A stretch of 38,067 bases of DNA from an uncultured Bacteroidota bacterium (GCA_902515405.1 CABXUS010000001.1:90639-128705); one strand, 5' to 3'. Positions 1 through 8,506 are shown, counted from the first letter of the stretch. Numbers and translations: made by a program. Notes: generated from the letters alone by a model not told the origin.

Positions 1-1125
1 ATTTAATCCTAACAATATAAGTTTTTGTTGAAGTATTGTAGTAAGTCTATTAATTTTTTCAGCAATTTCAATCAATCCATTTTTGCCGTGATATACAGCA
101 TACATACCAGCCATTACAGCTAGTAAAACCTGTGCAGTACAAATATTTGATGTAGCTCTTTCTCTTTTTATGTGTTGCTCACGAGTTTGTAGAGCCATTC
201 TTAAAGCTCTATTTCCATTTCTGTCCTTTGACACACCAATTATTCTACCTGGAATATGTCTTTTATAGTCAGTTTTGGTAGCAAAATATCCTGCATGAGG
301 TCCTCCGTAGCCAAGTGGAATCCCAAATCTTTGTGACGTACCAACAACAACATCACAATTGAATGAGGCTGGTACTTTTAATAAGTTTAGCGCCATTAAG
401 TCAGCAGCAATAATTAATTTACAATTTGATTCCTTAATTTTTTTTGAAATATTTTCCAAATCATTTATTTTTCCTGTTTTTCCAATATACTGAACAATAC
501 ATCCAAAAATACTTTCATCTATTTTGATTGAATCATAATCAACAATTTCAATTTCTATTCCAAGTGGTTCAGCTCTTGTTTCTAGAATATTTATAGTTTG
601 ATTAAAAACATCACTGCTAATCACAAATTTATTTACTTTATTTTTTATTTGATCTCTAGATCTGCATCCAAACAACATTGTCATTGCTTCAGCTGCAGAT
701 GTACCCTCGTCTAATAAGGAAGCATTAGAAATTTCCATACCGGTTAAGTCACAAATTACAGTTTGATAATTTAATAAAGCCTCCAATCTGCCTTGAGCAA
801 CTTCTGCTTGATAGGGAGTGTATGCTGTGTACCAACCAGGATTTTCTAAAATATTTCTTTGAATAACGGGTGGGAGTATGGCTTCATTATATCCTAATCC
901 AATATAGTTTTTAAAATATTTGTTTTTTTGTGAAAGCTGATATATGTGGTTTGAGTATTGAGATTCAGAAATTGCATCATCAAGCTTTAATTTATCCTTT
1001 GTTCTAATTTCATCAGGAATAGTTTCTTGAATTAAATGTTCTAAGGATTCAACTCCCAAAAAATCTTTCATTGATTTTTCATCAACTTCAGAAATACCAA
1101 TATGCCTATCAGAAAATTTTCTCAT
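1..1125 (-). CDS. gcvP: Glycine dehydrogenase (decarboxylating), P protein, 5' part only
   Basis: The PLP-dependent P protein of the glycine cleavage system decarboxylates glycine and passes the aminomethyl group to the lipoyl arm of GcvH. The visible 375 codons start at the ATG whose complement lies at 1123-1125 (MRKFSDRHIG) and run off the window; an in-frame stop lies upstream and no other ATG is available. The N-terminal RHIG motif, the YTPYQAEVAQGRLEALLN block and the DLTGMEISNASLLDEGTSAAEAM block are diagnostic of the GcvP N-terminal half. The full protein is normally about 950 residues, so the PLP-lysine region lies outside the window. It is co-directional with purK-purE but separated by 105 bp that hold a candidate promoter. 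Identification is firm; completeness cannot be judged. Confidence 0.97.
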   Translation of the reverse strand, partial: MRKFSDRHIGISEVDEKSMKDFLGVESLEHLIQETIPDEIRTKDKLKLDDAISESQYSNHIYQLSQKNKYFKNYIGLGYNEAILPPVIQRNILENPGWYTAYTPYQAEVAQGRLEALLNYQTVICDLTGMEISNASLLDEGTSAAEAMTMLFGCRSRDQIKNKVNKFVISSDVFNQTINILETRAEPLGIEIEIVDYDSIKIDESIFGCIVQYIGKTGKINDLENISKKIKESNCKLIIAADLMALNLLKVPASFNCDVVVGTSQRFGIPLGYGGPHAGYFATKTDYKRHIPGRIIGVSKDRNGNRALRMALQTREQHIKRERATSNICTAQVLLAVMAGMYAVYHGKNGLIEIAEKINRLTTILQQKLILLGLN

Positions 1126-1136
1126 TAAATTATATT

Positions 1137-1144
1137 CAAAATTA
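1137..1144 (-). promoter_or_regulatory. Candidate -7 box for gcvP
   Basis: On the minus strand this reads TAATTTTG, which matches the Bacteroidetes TAnnTTTG element. It ends 11 bases before the gcvP ATG, so the leader would be very short. The only TTTTTG run upstream is 24 bases away, longer than usual, so the -33 part is weak. Such 8-mers arise by chance in AT-rich DNA. Confidence 0.4.
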
Positions 1145-1230
1145 GATATTAATGTTTAATAAGAATGACAAAAACCATGTACTTTTAACAAAGTTTTTAA
1201 CTTGTTTATTGACAATGTGAATTAATAATA

Positions 1231-1710
1231 TTAATCTTTTATTGATGAAGATTTTACGTTGTTTTCAAGTTGTTTTTTATAATCAATAATCTTTTGTAAA
1301 ATTTTAGAGTTGCTAGTGCCTAAAATTTCAGCAGCTAAAATTCCAGCATTTTTTGCCCCGTCTAGGGCAACTGTTGCAACAGGAACTCCGCCTGGCATTT
1401 GCAGAATTGATAAAATTGAATCCCATCCATCAATTGAATTTCTAGACTTAACTGGGACTCCTATAACTGGTAATGGTGTATTTGAAGCAACCATCCCTGG
1501 TAAGTGAGCAGCTCCACCAGCTCCTGCAATTATGACTTTTATGCCATTTTTGTGAGCATTCTTACTATAATTCATCATTTTTTCTGGGGTTCTGTGTGCT
1601 GAAACAATATCAATTTCATAATCTATTTCAAAATGCTTTAAAATATTTTCAGCTTCCCTCATTACAGGGTAGTCTGACTTACTTCCCATTATAATACCAA
1701 CTTTTGACAT
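1231..1710 (-). CDS. purE: N5-carboxyaminoimidazole ribonucleotide mutase (PurE class I)
   Basis: PurE moves the carboxyl group of N5-CAIR to give CAIR in de novo purine synthesis, taking the product of PurK. The 159-residue length is normal for class I. The signature motifs are visible: GSKSD at residues 9-13, SAHRTPE at 37-43 with the catalytic-region histidine H39, and GGAAHLPGM at 65-73. The ATG follows the purK stop by one base, so the two genes are almost certainly cotranscribed and translationally coupled. The C-terminal tail is lysine- and serine-rich and not conserved. The class I assignment fits the presence of PurK; class II enzymes use CO2 directly and need no PurK. Confidence 0.97.
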   Translation of the reverse strand: MSKVGIIMGSKSDYPVMREAENILKHFEIDYEIDIVSAHRTPEKMMNYSKNAHKNGIKVIIAGAGGAAHLPGMVASNTPLPVIGVPVKSRNSIDGWDSILSILQMPGGVPVATVALDGAKNAGILAAEILGTSNSKILQKIIDYKKQLENNVKSSSIKD

Positions 1711-1711
1711 T

Positions 1712-2863
1712 CTACTTGCTTTTAACTTTAATAGTTTCTTTTAAAAACTTAGCATTCTTGTATGCATCATCAAATTTATCACAAATAATTGTTATATGCC
1801 CCATTTTTCTATTGGGTCTAGTTTCTTTTTTGCCATATATATGCAGGTTTGCTGAATCATAACTAAATACTTTATCTAAATTTTCATAGTATACCTTTCC
1901 AAAATGATTTTCTTCACCTACTAGATTTAACATAATTGCGGTTCCATTATGTTTTGTTTCACCTAGTTTTAAATTAAAAATTGATCTTATATGTTGTTGG
2001 AATTGTGAGCTGTTACAAGCTTCAATAGAAAAATGGCCGCTATTATGTGGTCTTGGAGCAACTTCGTTAACTAATATTTCATCTCCCATTAAAAACATTT
2101 CAACTGCCAGCAATCCAACACAATCGAGAGATTCTGATATCTTTATGGCTAAATCCTTAGCATAATTATTTGTTTTTGTCGATATATTAGCTGGACTAAT
2201 AACAAATTCAACTTGGTTTGAGTTAGAATTAAATTCCATTTCAACTGTTTCAAAAGTTTTAATTTCACCAGATACATTTCGGGAAACTATAACACTTAAT
2301 TCTTTTTCAAATGGAACTAAATCTTCAATAATCATTTCATTGTCAGGAAGGTCATTGATATCATCAATTGAATTTAGAATCTTAACTCCAAATCCATCAT
2401 ATCCAAACTTTGTTTTTTTCCAAATACAAGGAAATTTAATTTGATTTTTTTCTGCAGATTTTTTAAGCTCAAAAATATTTGAGAAAAACTTAAAATCAGC
2501 AGTTGGTATGTTGTTTTTTTTAAAAAATGATTTTTGTTCATTTTTATCTTGAATAATTCTTAATGTTTCTGATTTCGGATATACTTTTTTACCCAAATTT
2601 TCTAGTTGATCTAAAGCATCAATATTAATATGCTCTATTTCAAAAGTTATTAAATCACATTTATTGCCAAAACTTAATATAGTATCAAAATCATTAATAT
2701 CTCCAACGAAAAATTTACTACAAATATTTTTACATGGTGAATTATTACTTGGATCTAAAACAAAAGTGGTTAAATCCATTTTATTGCATTCAGTCAGCAA
2801 CATTTTACCTAACTGTCCTCCTCCGATAATACCAAGTTTTTTTCCGAGTAGTTGAGACTTCAT
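1712..2863 (-). CDS. purK: N5-carboxyaminoimidazole ribonucleotide synthase, ATP-grasp (PurK)
   Basis: PurK uses ATP and bicarbonate to carboxylate AIR to N5-CAIR, the substrate of PurE encoded immediately downstream. The 383 residues show an N-terminal Rossmann-like segment (GIIGGGQLGKM at about 11-21), the central ATP-grasp region (WKKTKFGYDGFGV) and the C-terminal ATP-grasp signature VNEVAPRPHNSGHFSIEAC. The chosen ATG (complement 2861-2863) is the first in frame and fits the family N-terminus. A TAnnTTTG box lies only five bases upstream, so the mRNA may be nearly leaderless. The gene is divergent from adk. Confidence 0.97.
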   Translation of the reverse strand: MKSQLLGKKLGIIGGGQLGKMLLTECNKMDLTTFVLDPSNNSPCKNICSKFFVGDINDFDTILSFGNKCDLITFEIEHINIDALDQLENLGKKVYPKSETLRIIQDKNEQKSFFKKNNIPTADFKFFSNIFELKKSAEKNQIKFPCIWKKTKFGYDGFGVKILNSIDDINDLPDNEMIIEDLVPFEKELSVIVSRNVSGEIKTFETVEMEFNSNSNQVEFVISPANISTKTNNYAKDLAIKISESLDCVGLLAVEMFLMGDEILVNEVAPRPHNSGHFSIEACNSSQFQQHIRSIFNLKLGETKHNGTAIMLNLVGEENHFGKVYYENLDKVFSYDSANLHIYGKKETRPNRKMGHITIICDKFDDAYKNAKFLKETIKVKSK

Positions 2864-2868
2864 ACATA

Positions 2869-2876
2869 CAAAAATA
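2869..2876 (-). promoter_or_regulatory. Candidate -7 box for purK-purE
   Basis: On the minus strand this reads TATTTTTG, a match to TAnnTTTG. Only five bases separate it from the purK ATG. Since transcription usually starts several bases after this box, the transcript would begin at or next to the start codon. A good -33 element is not obvious. Confidence 0.45.
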
Positions 2877-2925
2877 CATTAAATTATACTCAATTTTAGA
2901 ATTTAATTTTTGCGTTGTAAATAGG

Positions 2926-2933
2926 TATATTTG
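2926..2933 (+). promoter_or_regulatory. Candidate -7 box for adk-obgE
   Basis: TATATTTG matches TAnnTTTG exactly and lies 15 bases before the adk ATG at 2949. The TTG inside this box (2931-2933) is in frame with adk and could be mistaken for its start. The nearest upstream TTTTTG (2907-2912) is too close to act as a normal -33 element, so only the -7 part is convincing. Confidence 0.5.
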
Positions 2934-2948
2934 TTTAAAATAAACAAC

Positions 2949-3527
2949 ATGCTAAATATTATCATTTTTGGAAAGCCAGGATCTGGTAAAGGTACTCAAG
3001 CATCTTTAATTAAGGATAAATATGATCTTATCCATATTTCTACTGGGGATGTTTTTAGAAAAAACACTTCTTTGGGTACAGACCTTGGTAAAGAAGCAAA
3101 AAAATTTATGAGTAAAGGTGAGCTTGTTCCTGACAAAATAACGATTGGAATGCTTGAAGCTGAAATAAAAAGTTTTCATCCATGTAATGGTTTTATTTTT
3201 GATGGTTTTCCTAGAACTATTTTACAAGCAGAATCTTTAGATAAATTACTTACAAATAATAATTTATCTGTAGACTTAGTTGTTGCGTTGGAAGTAGATA
3301 ATAAAACTCTTGTAGAAAGATTAATTAATAGAGGTAAAACTAGTGGACGCACAGATGATCAAAGTGAAGAAAAAATAAATAAAAGATTGGAGGAATATGA
3401 AAATAAAACTAAACCTCTAATAAATTTTTATAAAAACCAGGAAAAATTTATTTCCATAAATGGTTTTGGTGACCTTAATGAAGTAACAAATAGGTTAATT
3501 TCAATTATTGATTCAACAATATCATGA
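2949..3527 (+). CDS. adk: Adenylate kinase, short-LID form
   Basis: Adenylate kinase interconverts ATP + AMP and 2 ADP in the cytoplasm. Numbered from the ATG at 2949 the protein has 192 residues, with P-loop GKPGSGKGT at 8-16, the AMP-binding STGDVFR segment near 31-37, the DGFPRT motif and the [10 protein letters not shown] segment after a short LID. It lacks the zinc-binding LID insertion of long-form enzymes. An in-frame TTG at 2931 would add six residues but lies inside the -7 promoter box, so I reject it. The gene overlaps obgE by four bases (ATGA). In many bacteria adk sits between secY and infA in the spc operon; here it is beside obgE instead. Confidence 0.96.
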   Translation: MLNIIIFGKPGSGKGTQASLIKDKYDLIHISTGDVFRKNTSLGTDLGKEAKKFMSKGELVPDKITIGMLEAEIKSFHPCNGFIFDGFPRTILQAESLDKLLTNNNLSVDLVVALEVDNKTLVERLINRGKTSGRTDDQSEEKINKRLEEYENKTKPLINFYKNQEKFISINGFGDLNEVTNRLISIIDSTIS

Positions 3528-4522
3528 CAGAAGACAACTTTGTTGATTACGTCAAGATAAATGTTAGGTCAGGAAATGGAGGTAAAGGTTCTGCTCACTT
3601 AAGACGGGAGAAGTATGTAGCCAAGGGTGGTCCCGACGGTGGAAATGGAGGACGGGGAGGTAATATTGTTTTTGTTTCTGATAAGAACTTGTGGACACTT
3701 TTTCATTTTAAATTTAAAAAACACTTCAAAGCTGAAAATGGTACAGATGGAAGTAAATCTAGAAGTACAGGATCTAATGGAAAAGATGTAATTATTAGAG
3801 TACCGGTTGGAACAGTTGTTAAAGACACTGAAAGTGAACAAATTCTTTATGAATCAATTAATCATGGAGATAAAAAAATTATCGTTAATGGAGGCAAAGG
3901 AGGATTAGGCAATTGGAATTTTAAATCCCCTACAAACCAAACCCCAAGATATGCTCAACGCGGAATTAGCGGAGTTGAAAAAAAATTGACTATTGAATTA
4001 AAAGTATTAGCTGATGTTGGTTTAGTTGGTTTACCTAATTCTGGAAAGTCAACTCTTTTGAGTGTATTGACTGATGCTAAGCCTAAAATTGCCAATTATG
4101 AATTTACTACTCTAAAGCCTAATCTTGGTATTGTTAAACATAGAGATTATAATACATTTGTTATATCTGATATTCCAGGTATTATTGAAGGAGCTTCAAA
4201 AGGAAAGGGTTTGGGACATCATTTTCTTCGACATATAGAAAGAAATTCTATTTTAGTTATATTAATATCTGTTGAATCAGTTGATATTAAAATAACATAT
4301 GAAATGTTAATTAGAGAATTACACACATATAATTCAGAATTGCTTGATAAAGAAAAGCTTTTGGTTATTTCCAAATGTGATTTGCTAGAAAAAAAAGATC
4401 TTAGTAAAATTAAAAACAAGTTTAGATCAACTTTTAAAAATGTTGATATTCAATATATATCCTCAGTTACAATGAGTGGTATTACCGAACTTAAAGACAT
4501 GATATGGAAAAAGTTAAATTAA
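3524..4522 (+). CDS. obgE: Obg/CgtA family GTPase
   Basis: Obg is an essential GTPase that binds the 50S subunit and links ribosome maturation to growth and stress. The 332 residues begin with the glycine-rich Obg fold (about 1-158, with many GGxGG turns such as [12 protein letters not shown] at 35-46). The G domain follows, with G1 GLPNSGKST at 169-177, switch threonines near 195, G3 DIPG at 216-219 and G4 SKCD. It ends soon after the G domain, so the variable C-terminal domain of some Obg proteins is absent. The start overlaps the adk stop by four bases and the 3' end overlaps the next gene by 19 bases, which implies coupled translation. Confidence 0.97.
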   Translation: MTEDNFVDYVKINVRSGNGGKGSAHLRREKYVAKGGPDGGNGGRGGNIVFVSDKNLWTLFHFKFKKHFKAENGTDGSKSRSTGSNGKDVIIRVPVGTVVKDTESEQILYESINHGDKKIIVNGGKGGLGNWNFKSPTNQTPRYAQRGISGVEKKLTIELKVLADVGLVGLPNSGKSTLLSVLTDAKPKIANYEFTTLKPNLGIVKHRDYNTFVISDIPGIIEGASKGKGLGHHFLRHIERNSILVILISVESVDIKITYEMLIRELHTYNSELLDKEKLLVISKCDLLEKKDLSKIKNKFRSTFKNVDIQYISSVTMSGITELKDMIWKKLN

Positions 4523-4968
4523 TAATCCTTTTTTTTTCATTTTCAGTTTTTTCTCAAACTGAAACCTTTATTATGAACGATTTAATTTCTATAGAAAAAA
4601 TTGCAGACTCTCTATTTAAGAAAAAAAATTTTTTAAAGGCTAGTAGTTTTTATGAAAAACTAGTAACATCTAATCCAGATGATTTTAATTACGTTTATAA
4701 TTATGCTGTTTCATATGGTTTGTATGTTGAGTCTTTGCCTAGATTACAACAAGTTAAGCATGTCAGACAAATGGTTAAGCAATTTGAAACTGCATTTAAC
4801 ATTAAAAATGATAATTTAGAAATAAATCGTGCATTACTTGAAATATATTTAAAAGTTCCAAAGTTTTTTGGTGGTGGAAATAAAAAAGCAAGAACGATTC
4901 TTGAAAACATATATAAAATATCTGTTGAAGAAGGTAAAAAGTCAGAGATGTTTTATAATAATTTTTAG
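4504..4968 (+). CDS. Small exported TPR-like protein
   Basis: This 154-residue protein begins with a short signal peptide (about 1-17, hydrophobic [12 protein letters not shown], probable cleavage before Q18), so it is likely periplasmic or envelope-associated. The rest is helical and resembles tetratricopeptide repeats: a [25 protein letters not shown]-type unit near 38-62 and a second helical pair near 85-120. The motif [13 protein letters not shown] near 118-130 recalls the GGxxxKA segment of small periplasmic TPR proteins. The start ATG lies inside the last codons of obgE (19-base overlap) and mpl follows after 5 bases. Its function is unknown; association with envelope or peptidoglycan metabolism is inference from the mpl neighbour. 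Confidence 0.85.
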   Translation: MEKVKLIILFFSFSVFSQTETFIMNDLISIEKIADSLFKKKNFLKASSFYEKLVTSNPDDFNYVYNYAVSYGLYVESLPRLQQVKHVRQMVKQFETAFNIKNDNLEINRALLEIYLKVPKFFGGGNKKARTILENIYKISVEEGKKSEMFYNNF

Positions 4969-4973
4969 CTTTT

Positions 4974-6341
4974 ATGGGTAATGTACATTTTATATCAATT
5001 GGTGGAAGTGTAATGCATAGCTTAGCTATTTCATTAAAAAAAATTGGCTATAATGTTACTGGTAGTGATGACAAACTATATGAGCCTTCACTTTCTCGAT
5101 TAAAATCGCATGGCCTTTGTCCAGATTCAATTGGATGGAATCCTAATAATATTAATAATAAACTTGATTTTGTTATTCTTGGTATGCATGCTAAAGAGGA
5201 TAATCCTGAACTATTAAAAGCTCAAGATATTAGTTTAGATATTTATTCATATCCTGATTTTATTTATAAAGTATCAAAAAATAAAACAAGAATTGTGATT
5301 GGAGGAAGTCATGGTAAAACTACAATTACTTCAATGATTTTACATGTTTTAAAATATAACAATATTAATATAGATTATGTACTAGGTGCTCAACTTGATG
5401 GTTTTGAAAATACTGTTTCTCTCTCTGATGAGAATGAATTTATTATTATTGAGGGAGATGAATATCTTTCTTCACCAATTGACACTCTGCCTAAGTTTCA
5501 TAAATACAAACCTAATATTGCTTTAATATCAGGTATATCTTGGGATCACATAAATGTTTTTGATACACCTCAAATCTATTCTGAACAGTTTTCTTCTTTT
5601 ATTGAAACTATTGTTGACGGAGGTATATTGGTTTATAATGAATCCGATTCAACCCTAAAAGATATTGTATACAATAATAAAAGTTTTATTCGTAAAATTG
5701 AATATAATTTGCCTGATTATAAAATTTTAAATAATAAAATATTTATTAATTCCGATGAAGGTAATATTCCACTTAATATTTTTGGAAAGCATAATCTATT
5801 TAACCTTGAGGGAGCTAGAAAAATTTGTTCTTTTATAGGTGTTTTTGATGCAGACTTTTATAATTCAATTTCATCTTTCAATGGTGCCAGTAAACGTCTT
5901 CAAGTTATTTATAATGATAAAGATAATTTATTAATCCGTGACTATGCTCATTCACCAAGCAAGTTAACAGCTAGCGTAAATGCTGTAAGTGAAACTTTTG
6001 CTAATTTTTTTATTATTTGTGTTTTTGAGCTACATACTTTTAGTAGCTTAAATATAGATTTCATAAATCAGTACTCTGGCACTTTGCATAATTGTGACTT
6101 ACCAATTATATTTATTGATAAAGAGAATAAAAAACTAGATTCTACTAATTCAATTAATGATGAAATAATTGCAAAAGCTTTTGGTATTAAAAATTTGATC
6201 ATCATTAATAATTCAAATAATCTATATAACTATCTCATTTCTATGGATTACAAGAATACTTGTCTTTTGTTAATGAGTTCTGGAAATTTTGGTTCCATGA
6301 GTATTGATAAACTTAAATTTCATATTTCTAATGGAAATTAA
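4974..6341 (+). CDS. mpl: UDP-N-acetylmuramate:L-Ala-gamma-D-Glu-meso-DAP ligase
   Basis: Mpl reattaches the recycled tripeptide L-Ala-gamma-D-Glu-meso-DAP to UDP-MurNAc in peptidoglycan recycling. The 455-residue protein has the MurC/Mpl layout: N-terminal Rossmann segment HFISIGGSVMHSLA (5-18), the SDDKLYEPS segment, the ATP-binding GGSHGKTT at 110-117, a central ligase domain with ISGISWDHINVF and a C-terminal domain with RDYAHSPSKL. Mpl rather than MurC is favoured by the GGSVMHSLA N-terminus in place of the typical MurC GIGGIGMS, and by its position outside a division/cell-wall cluster. It follows the TPR gene by five bases and overlaps the next gene by 11 bases. Confidence 0.9.
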   Translation: MGNVHFISIGGSVMHSLAISLKKIGYNVTGSDDKLYEPSLSRLKSHGLCPDSIGWNPNNINNKLDFVILGMHAKEDNPELLKAQDISLDIYSYPDFIYKVSKNKTRIVIGGSHGKTTITSMILHVLKYNNINIDYVLGAQLDGFENTVSLSDENEFIIIEGDEYLSSPIDTLPKFHKYKPNIALISGISWDHINVFDTPQIYSEQFSSFIETIVDGGILVYNESDSTLKDIVYNNKSFIRKIEYNLPDYKILNNKIFINSDEGNIPLNIFGKHNLFNLEGARKICSFIGVFDADFYNSISSFNGASKRLQVIYNDKDNLLIRDYAHSPSKLTASVNAVSETFANFFIICVFELHTFSSLNIDFINQYSGTLHNCDLPIIFIDKENKKLDSTNSINDEIIAKAFGIKNLIIINNSNNLYNYLISMDYKNTCLLLMSSGNFGSMSIDKLKFHISNGN

Positions 6342-7011
6342 AAATATATTTTTTGATTTAGATCACACTCTTTGGGATTTTGAAAGAAATTCAGCATTAA
6401 CCTTTGATTTATTATTCAAAAAATATAATCTAGATATTAATCTAAATTCATTTTTGAAAGTATATATTCCAATAAACCTTAAATATTGGTGTTTATATCG
6501 CACTGAGTCTATTTCTAAAGAATATCTTAGATTTAATAGGCTTAATGATGTGTTTAAAAAATTAAAAATTAATATCTCTAGTGATTTAATAAATAAAATT
6601 TCATATGATTATATTGAAAATTTACCCAAATTCAATCATTTAATTGATGGGGCTCACGAACTATTATTATACCTAAAAAATAAATATAAATTATTTCTAA
6701 TAACCAACGGTTTTAGAAACGTACAAGCAAATAAGCTTAAAAATTCTAGAATTGATAATTTTTTTGATTCTGTTTATGATTCCGAAAGCATTGGTGTAAA
6801 AAAACCAAATCCATTAATATTTAATTTTGCATTAAATGATTCAAATTCTAAAGCTGCTGAATCTATAATGATAGGGGATAGCTTTGAAGCTGATATACAA
6901 GGATCACTCGCCGTTGGTATGAAAGCTATTCATTTCATAAATTTCGGAGAAAAAGAACACAATGAGTGTATAATAGTTAATAATTTGTTATCTATAAAAG
7001 AGTTTCTTTAG
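6331..7011 (+). CDS. HAD-superfamily phosphatase, YjjG-like
   Basis: A cytoplasmic haloacid-dehalogenase-type hydrolase, most like the YjjG nucleotidase (pyrimidine nucleoside monophosphatase) group. All four HAD motifs are visible: DLDHT at 9-13 with nucleophile D9 and acid D11, ITNGF (motif II), the KKPNP lysine (motif III) and GDSFEAD (motif IV). The DLDHTLWDFERNS opening is typical of YjjG-like proteins. I use the ATG at 6331 (226 residues), which overlaps the mpl stop by 11 bases; an earlier in-frame TTG at 6304 lies deeper in mpl and adds nine non-conserved residues. The substrate is inferred from family resemblance. Its stop codon interleaves with that of the convergent rlmB. Confidence 0.88.
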   Translation: MEIKNIFFDLDHTLWDFERNSALTFDLLFKKYNLDINLNSFLKVYIPINLKYWCLYRTESISKEYLRFNRLNDVFKKLKINISSDLINKISYDYIENLPKFNHLIDGAHELLLYLKNKYKLFLITNGFRNVQANKLKNSRIDNFFDSVYDSESIGVKKPNPLIFNFALNDSNSKAAESIMIGDSFEADIQGSLAVGMKAIHFINFGEKEHNECIIVNNLLSIKEFL

Positions 7012-7727
7012 CTAGATTGTCTTTTAAACTCAGATAAAATAACACCTGTAGCTACTGATACATTCAAAGATGATAATTTTCCATGTAATGGGATAGTAAT
7101 TTTTTCATCACAAAGGCCTAAGGTAGATTTATTTATTCCACTACCCTCAGAACCCATTATTATAGCACTTTTTGGATGAAAATTATATTTGTACAAGTCT
7201 TTTGACGCTTTATCATCTGATCCAATAATTTTTACTCCAAATTCTTTTAAAAAGAAAATAGCATCTTTTACATGTTCAACTTTACAAATTTTAACATTAA
7301 AAATTGCACCTGAGGATGCTTTTACAGTATCTCCGTTAATTGGAGCTATTCCATACTTCGGGATAATAATATAGTCTACAGCAAAACATTCAGCACTTCT
7401 TATAATTGCACCAAAGTTTTTAGTATCAGTAACTCCATCTAAAATTAATAATAAAATGGATTTGTTACGCGAAATATCTTTTTCCAAATTGCTAAGTTTT
7501 AAGGTTTTGATTGGTGAAATGATAGCAACAATGCCTTGATGATTTTTTTTAGTAATTTTATTAAGTTTTTCTATTGGAACAAATGATATACTAATTTTTT
7601 TATCTAAAATTTTTGATTTAATGTTATCTAAGTGGGGTTGATTTTTTTGAATAAAAACTTTATCAATTTCAATATTATTCTGTATTGCCTCGTAAATTGC
7701 CCTTTTTCCAAATATAAAATCTTTCAA
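7008..7727 (-). CDS. rlmB: 23S rRNA 2'-O-ribose methyltransferase, SpoU/TrmH family
   Basis: This 239-residue SPOUT enzyme has a short N-terminal substrate-binding domain (FGKRAIYEAI at 6-15) and the knotted SpoU methyltransferase domain. The three SpoU motifs are present: NFGAIIRSAE near 112-121, IMGSEGSGI, and IPLHGKLSSLNVSVATGV near the C-terminus. RlmB methylates G2251 of 23S rRNA using S-adenosylmethionine; that specificity is inferred from family and length, and related TrmH-like proteins can modify tRNA. It starts seven bases after the upstream secreted-protein gene and probably shares its transcript. It ends tail-to-tail with the HAD gene without room for a terminator. Confidence 0.92.
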   Translation of the reverse strand: MKDFIFGKRAIYEAIQNNIEIDKVFIQKNQPHLDNIKSKILDKKISISFVPIEKLNKITKKNHQGIVAIISPIKTLKLSNLEKDISRNKSILLLILDGVTDTKNFGAIIRSAECFAVDYIIIPKYGIAPINGDTVKASSGAIFNVKICKVEHVKDAIFFLKEFGVKIIGSDDKASKDLYKYNFHPKSAIIMGSEGSGINKSTLGLCDEKITIPLHGKLSSLNVSVATGVILSEFKRQSS

Positions 7728-7734
7728 ATTTATT

Positions 7735-8430
7735 CTAAATTTTATTTAAAAACTTTATAAATTCAATTAAACTTTCTTTATTATTTAAGCTCAATTTATT
7801 CTCTTTTCTATATTTTTTATAAGTTGCCTTAGGCGCTAAGTTTAAATCTAACACTTTACCGTGTGATTTAGGTAATATAAAATATTTATCTAAATATTTT
7901 ACCACATAACTATTGTCGCTTTTCCATAATGGTAACTCAGATTTTTCAAATCCAGAAGATGGAGCTGGTGTCCTATTTTTTTTTGGATATTCTATTACTT
8001 TTTTAGGAAAGTAAAATAGGCTATATTTTTCTCCTAGATAACACTCCTCCATGATAACTATCTGATCAGATCCATTTATATTTATCGAGTGTAAATAGTA
8101 AAGATCTCCATTAAATCTAACTTTTACGTTTTCATCTAATTTAAAATCAGCAATTTCAAATGTTTTTAGATTTTTAATCTCAAACTTTTGTTCAGCTGCA
8201 TTTAATCTTAAATATGCATTATATCTGTTCCCATTAGAAAAAATTATTTCTCCTTGTTCATATTTAGAGTTTGTGTAAGGAAATCCCTTTATCTCATTTA
8301 TATTATTTTTTGTAAGTTCTTTTATGAGAAAATTTCCAGATGAATACCAATCACTATCAGAAATTTCTGTTATTTGGCAATTAGAAACTATATTTAAAAA
8401 TAAAAAAATTAGATATTGTATTTTATTCAT
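7735..8430 (-). CDS. Exported protein of unknown function
   Basis: I do not recognise a named family. The 231 residues start with a hydrophobic signal peptide (about 1-18, IQYLIFLFLNIVS); a Cys at 18 has Asn before it, which is not a good lipobox, so a lipoprotein is possible but not favoured. The mature part is rich in Lys, Tyr, Phe and Asn with alternating hydrophobic stretches that suggest beta structure, followed by a conserved-looking KSELPLWKSDNSYVVKYLDKY segment and a lysine-rich helical C-terminus. Such proteins are common in Flavobacteriia as uncharacterised envelope proteins. It lies just upstream of rlmB, and its promoter must lie in or beside the susD terminator. Confidence 0.8.
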   Translation of the reverse strand: MNKIQYLIFLFLNIVSNCQITEISDSDWYSSGNFLIKELTKNNINEIKGFPYTNSKYEQGEIIFSNGNRYNAYLRLNAAEQKFEIKNLKTFEIADFKLDENVKVRFNGDLYYLHSININGSDQIVIMEECYLGEKYSLFYFPKKVIEYPKKNRTPAPSSGFEKSELPLWKSDNSYVVKYLDKYFILPKSHGKVLDLNLAPKATYKKYRKENKLSLNNKESLIEFIKFLNKI

Positions 8431-8439
8431 TGAAACAAT

Positions 8440-8447
8440 TAAATATA
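8440..8447 (-). promoter_or_regulatory. Weak -7 candidate for the exported protein-rlmB pair
   Basis: On the minus strand this reads TATATTTA, seven of eight matches to TAnnTTTG, nine bases before the ATG. The -33 position would fall inside the T run and hairpin of the susD terminator. Readthrough from susD is the alternative. Confidence 0.3.
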
Positions 8448-8450
8448 GTA

Positions 8451-8484
8451 AAAAAAAAAAGCACTCAATAAAGAGTGCTTTTTT
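8451..8484 (-). terminator. Intrinsic terminator of the susC-susD operon
   Basis: The inverted repeat AAGCACTC (8459-8466) / GAGTGCTT (8473-8480) has loop AATAAA and extends through flanking A/T runs. On the minus strand the stem is followed by a run of more than eight T residues (8451-8458 region), the classic intrinsic terminator layout, 23 bases after the susD stop. A weaker repeat AAATCG/CGATTT (8490-8508) overlaps the susD stop. The hairpin is also followed by T on the plus strand, but no plus-strand gene ends here. Confidence 0.88.
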
Positions 8485-8506
8485 ATAAAAAATCGTTTAA
8501 ACCGAT

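Noticed and set aside
1170-1225. Hairpin in the purE-gcvP gap as a terminator
   Set aside because: The AACAAGT/ACTTTGTT pairing on the minus strand has a bulge and is not followed by a T run.
2931-2948. Upstream TTG start for adk
   Set aside because: The TTG is part of the TATATTTG promoter box, and the conserved N-terminus begins at the ATG at 2949.
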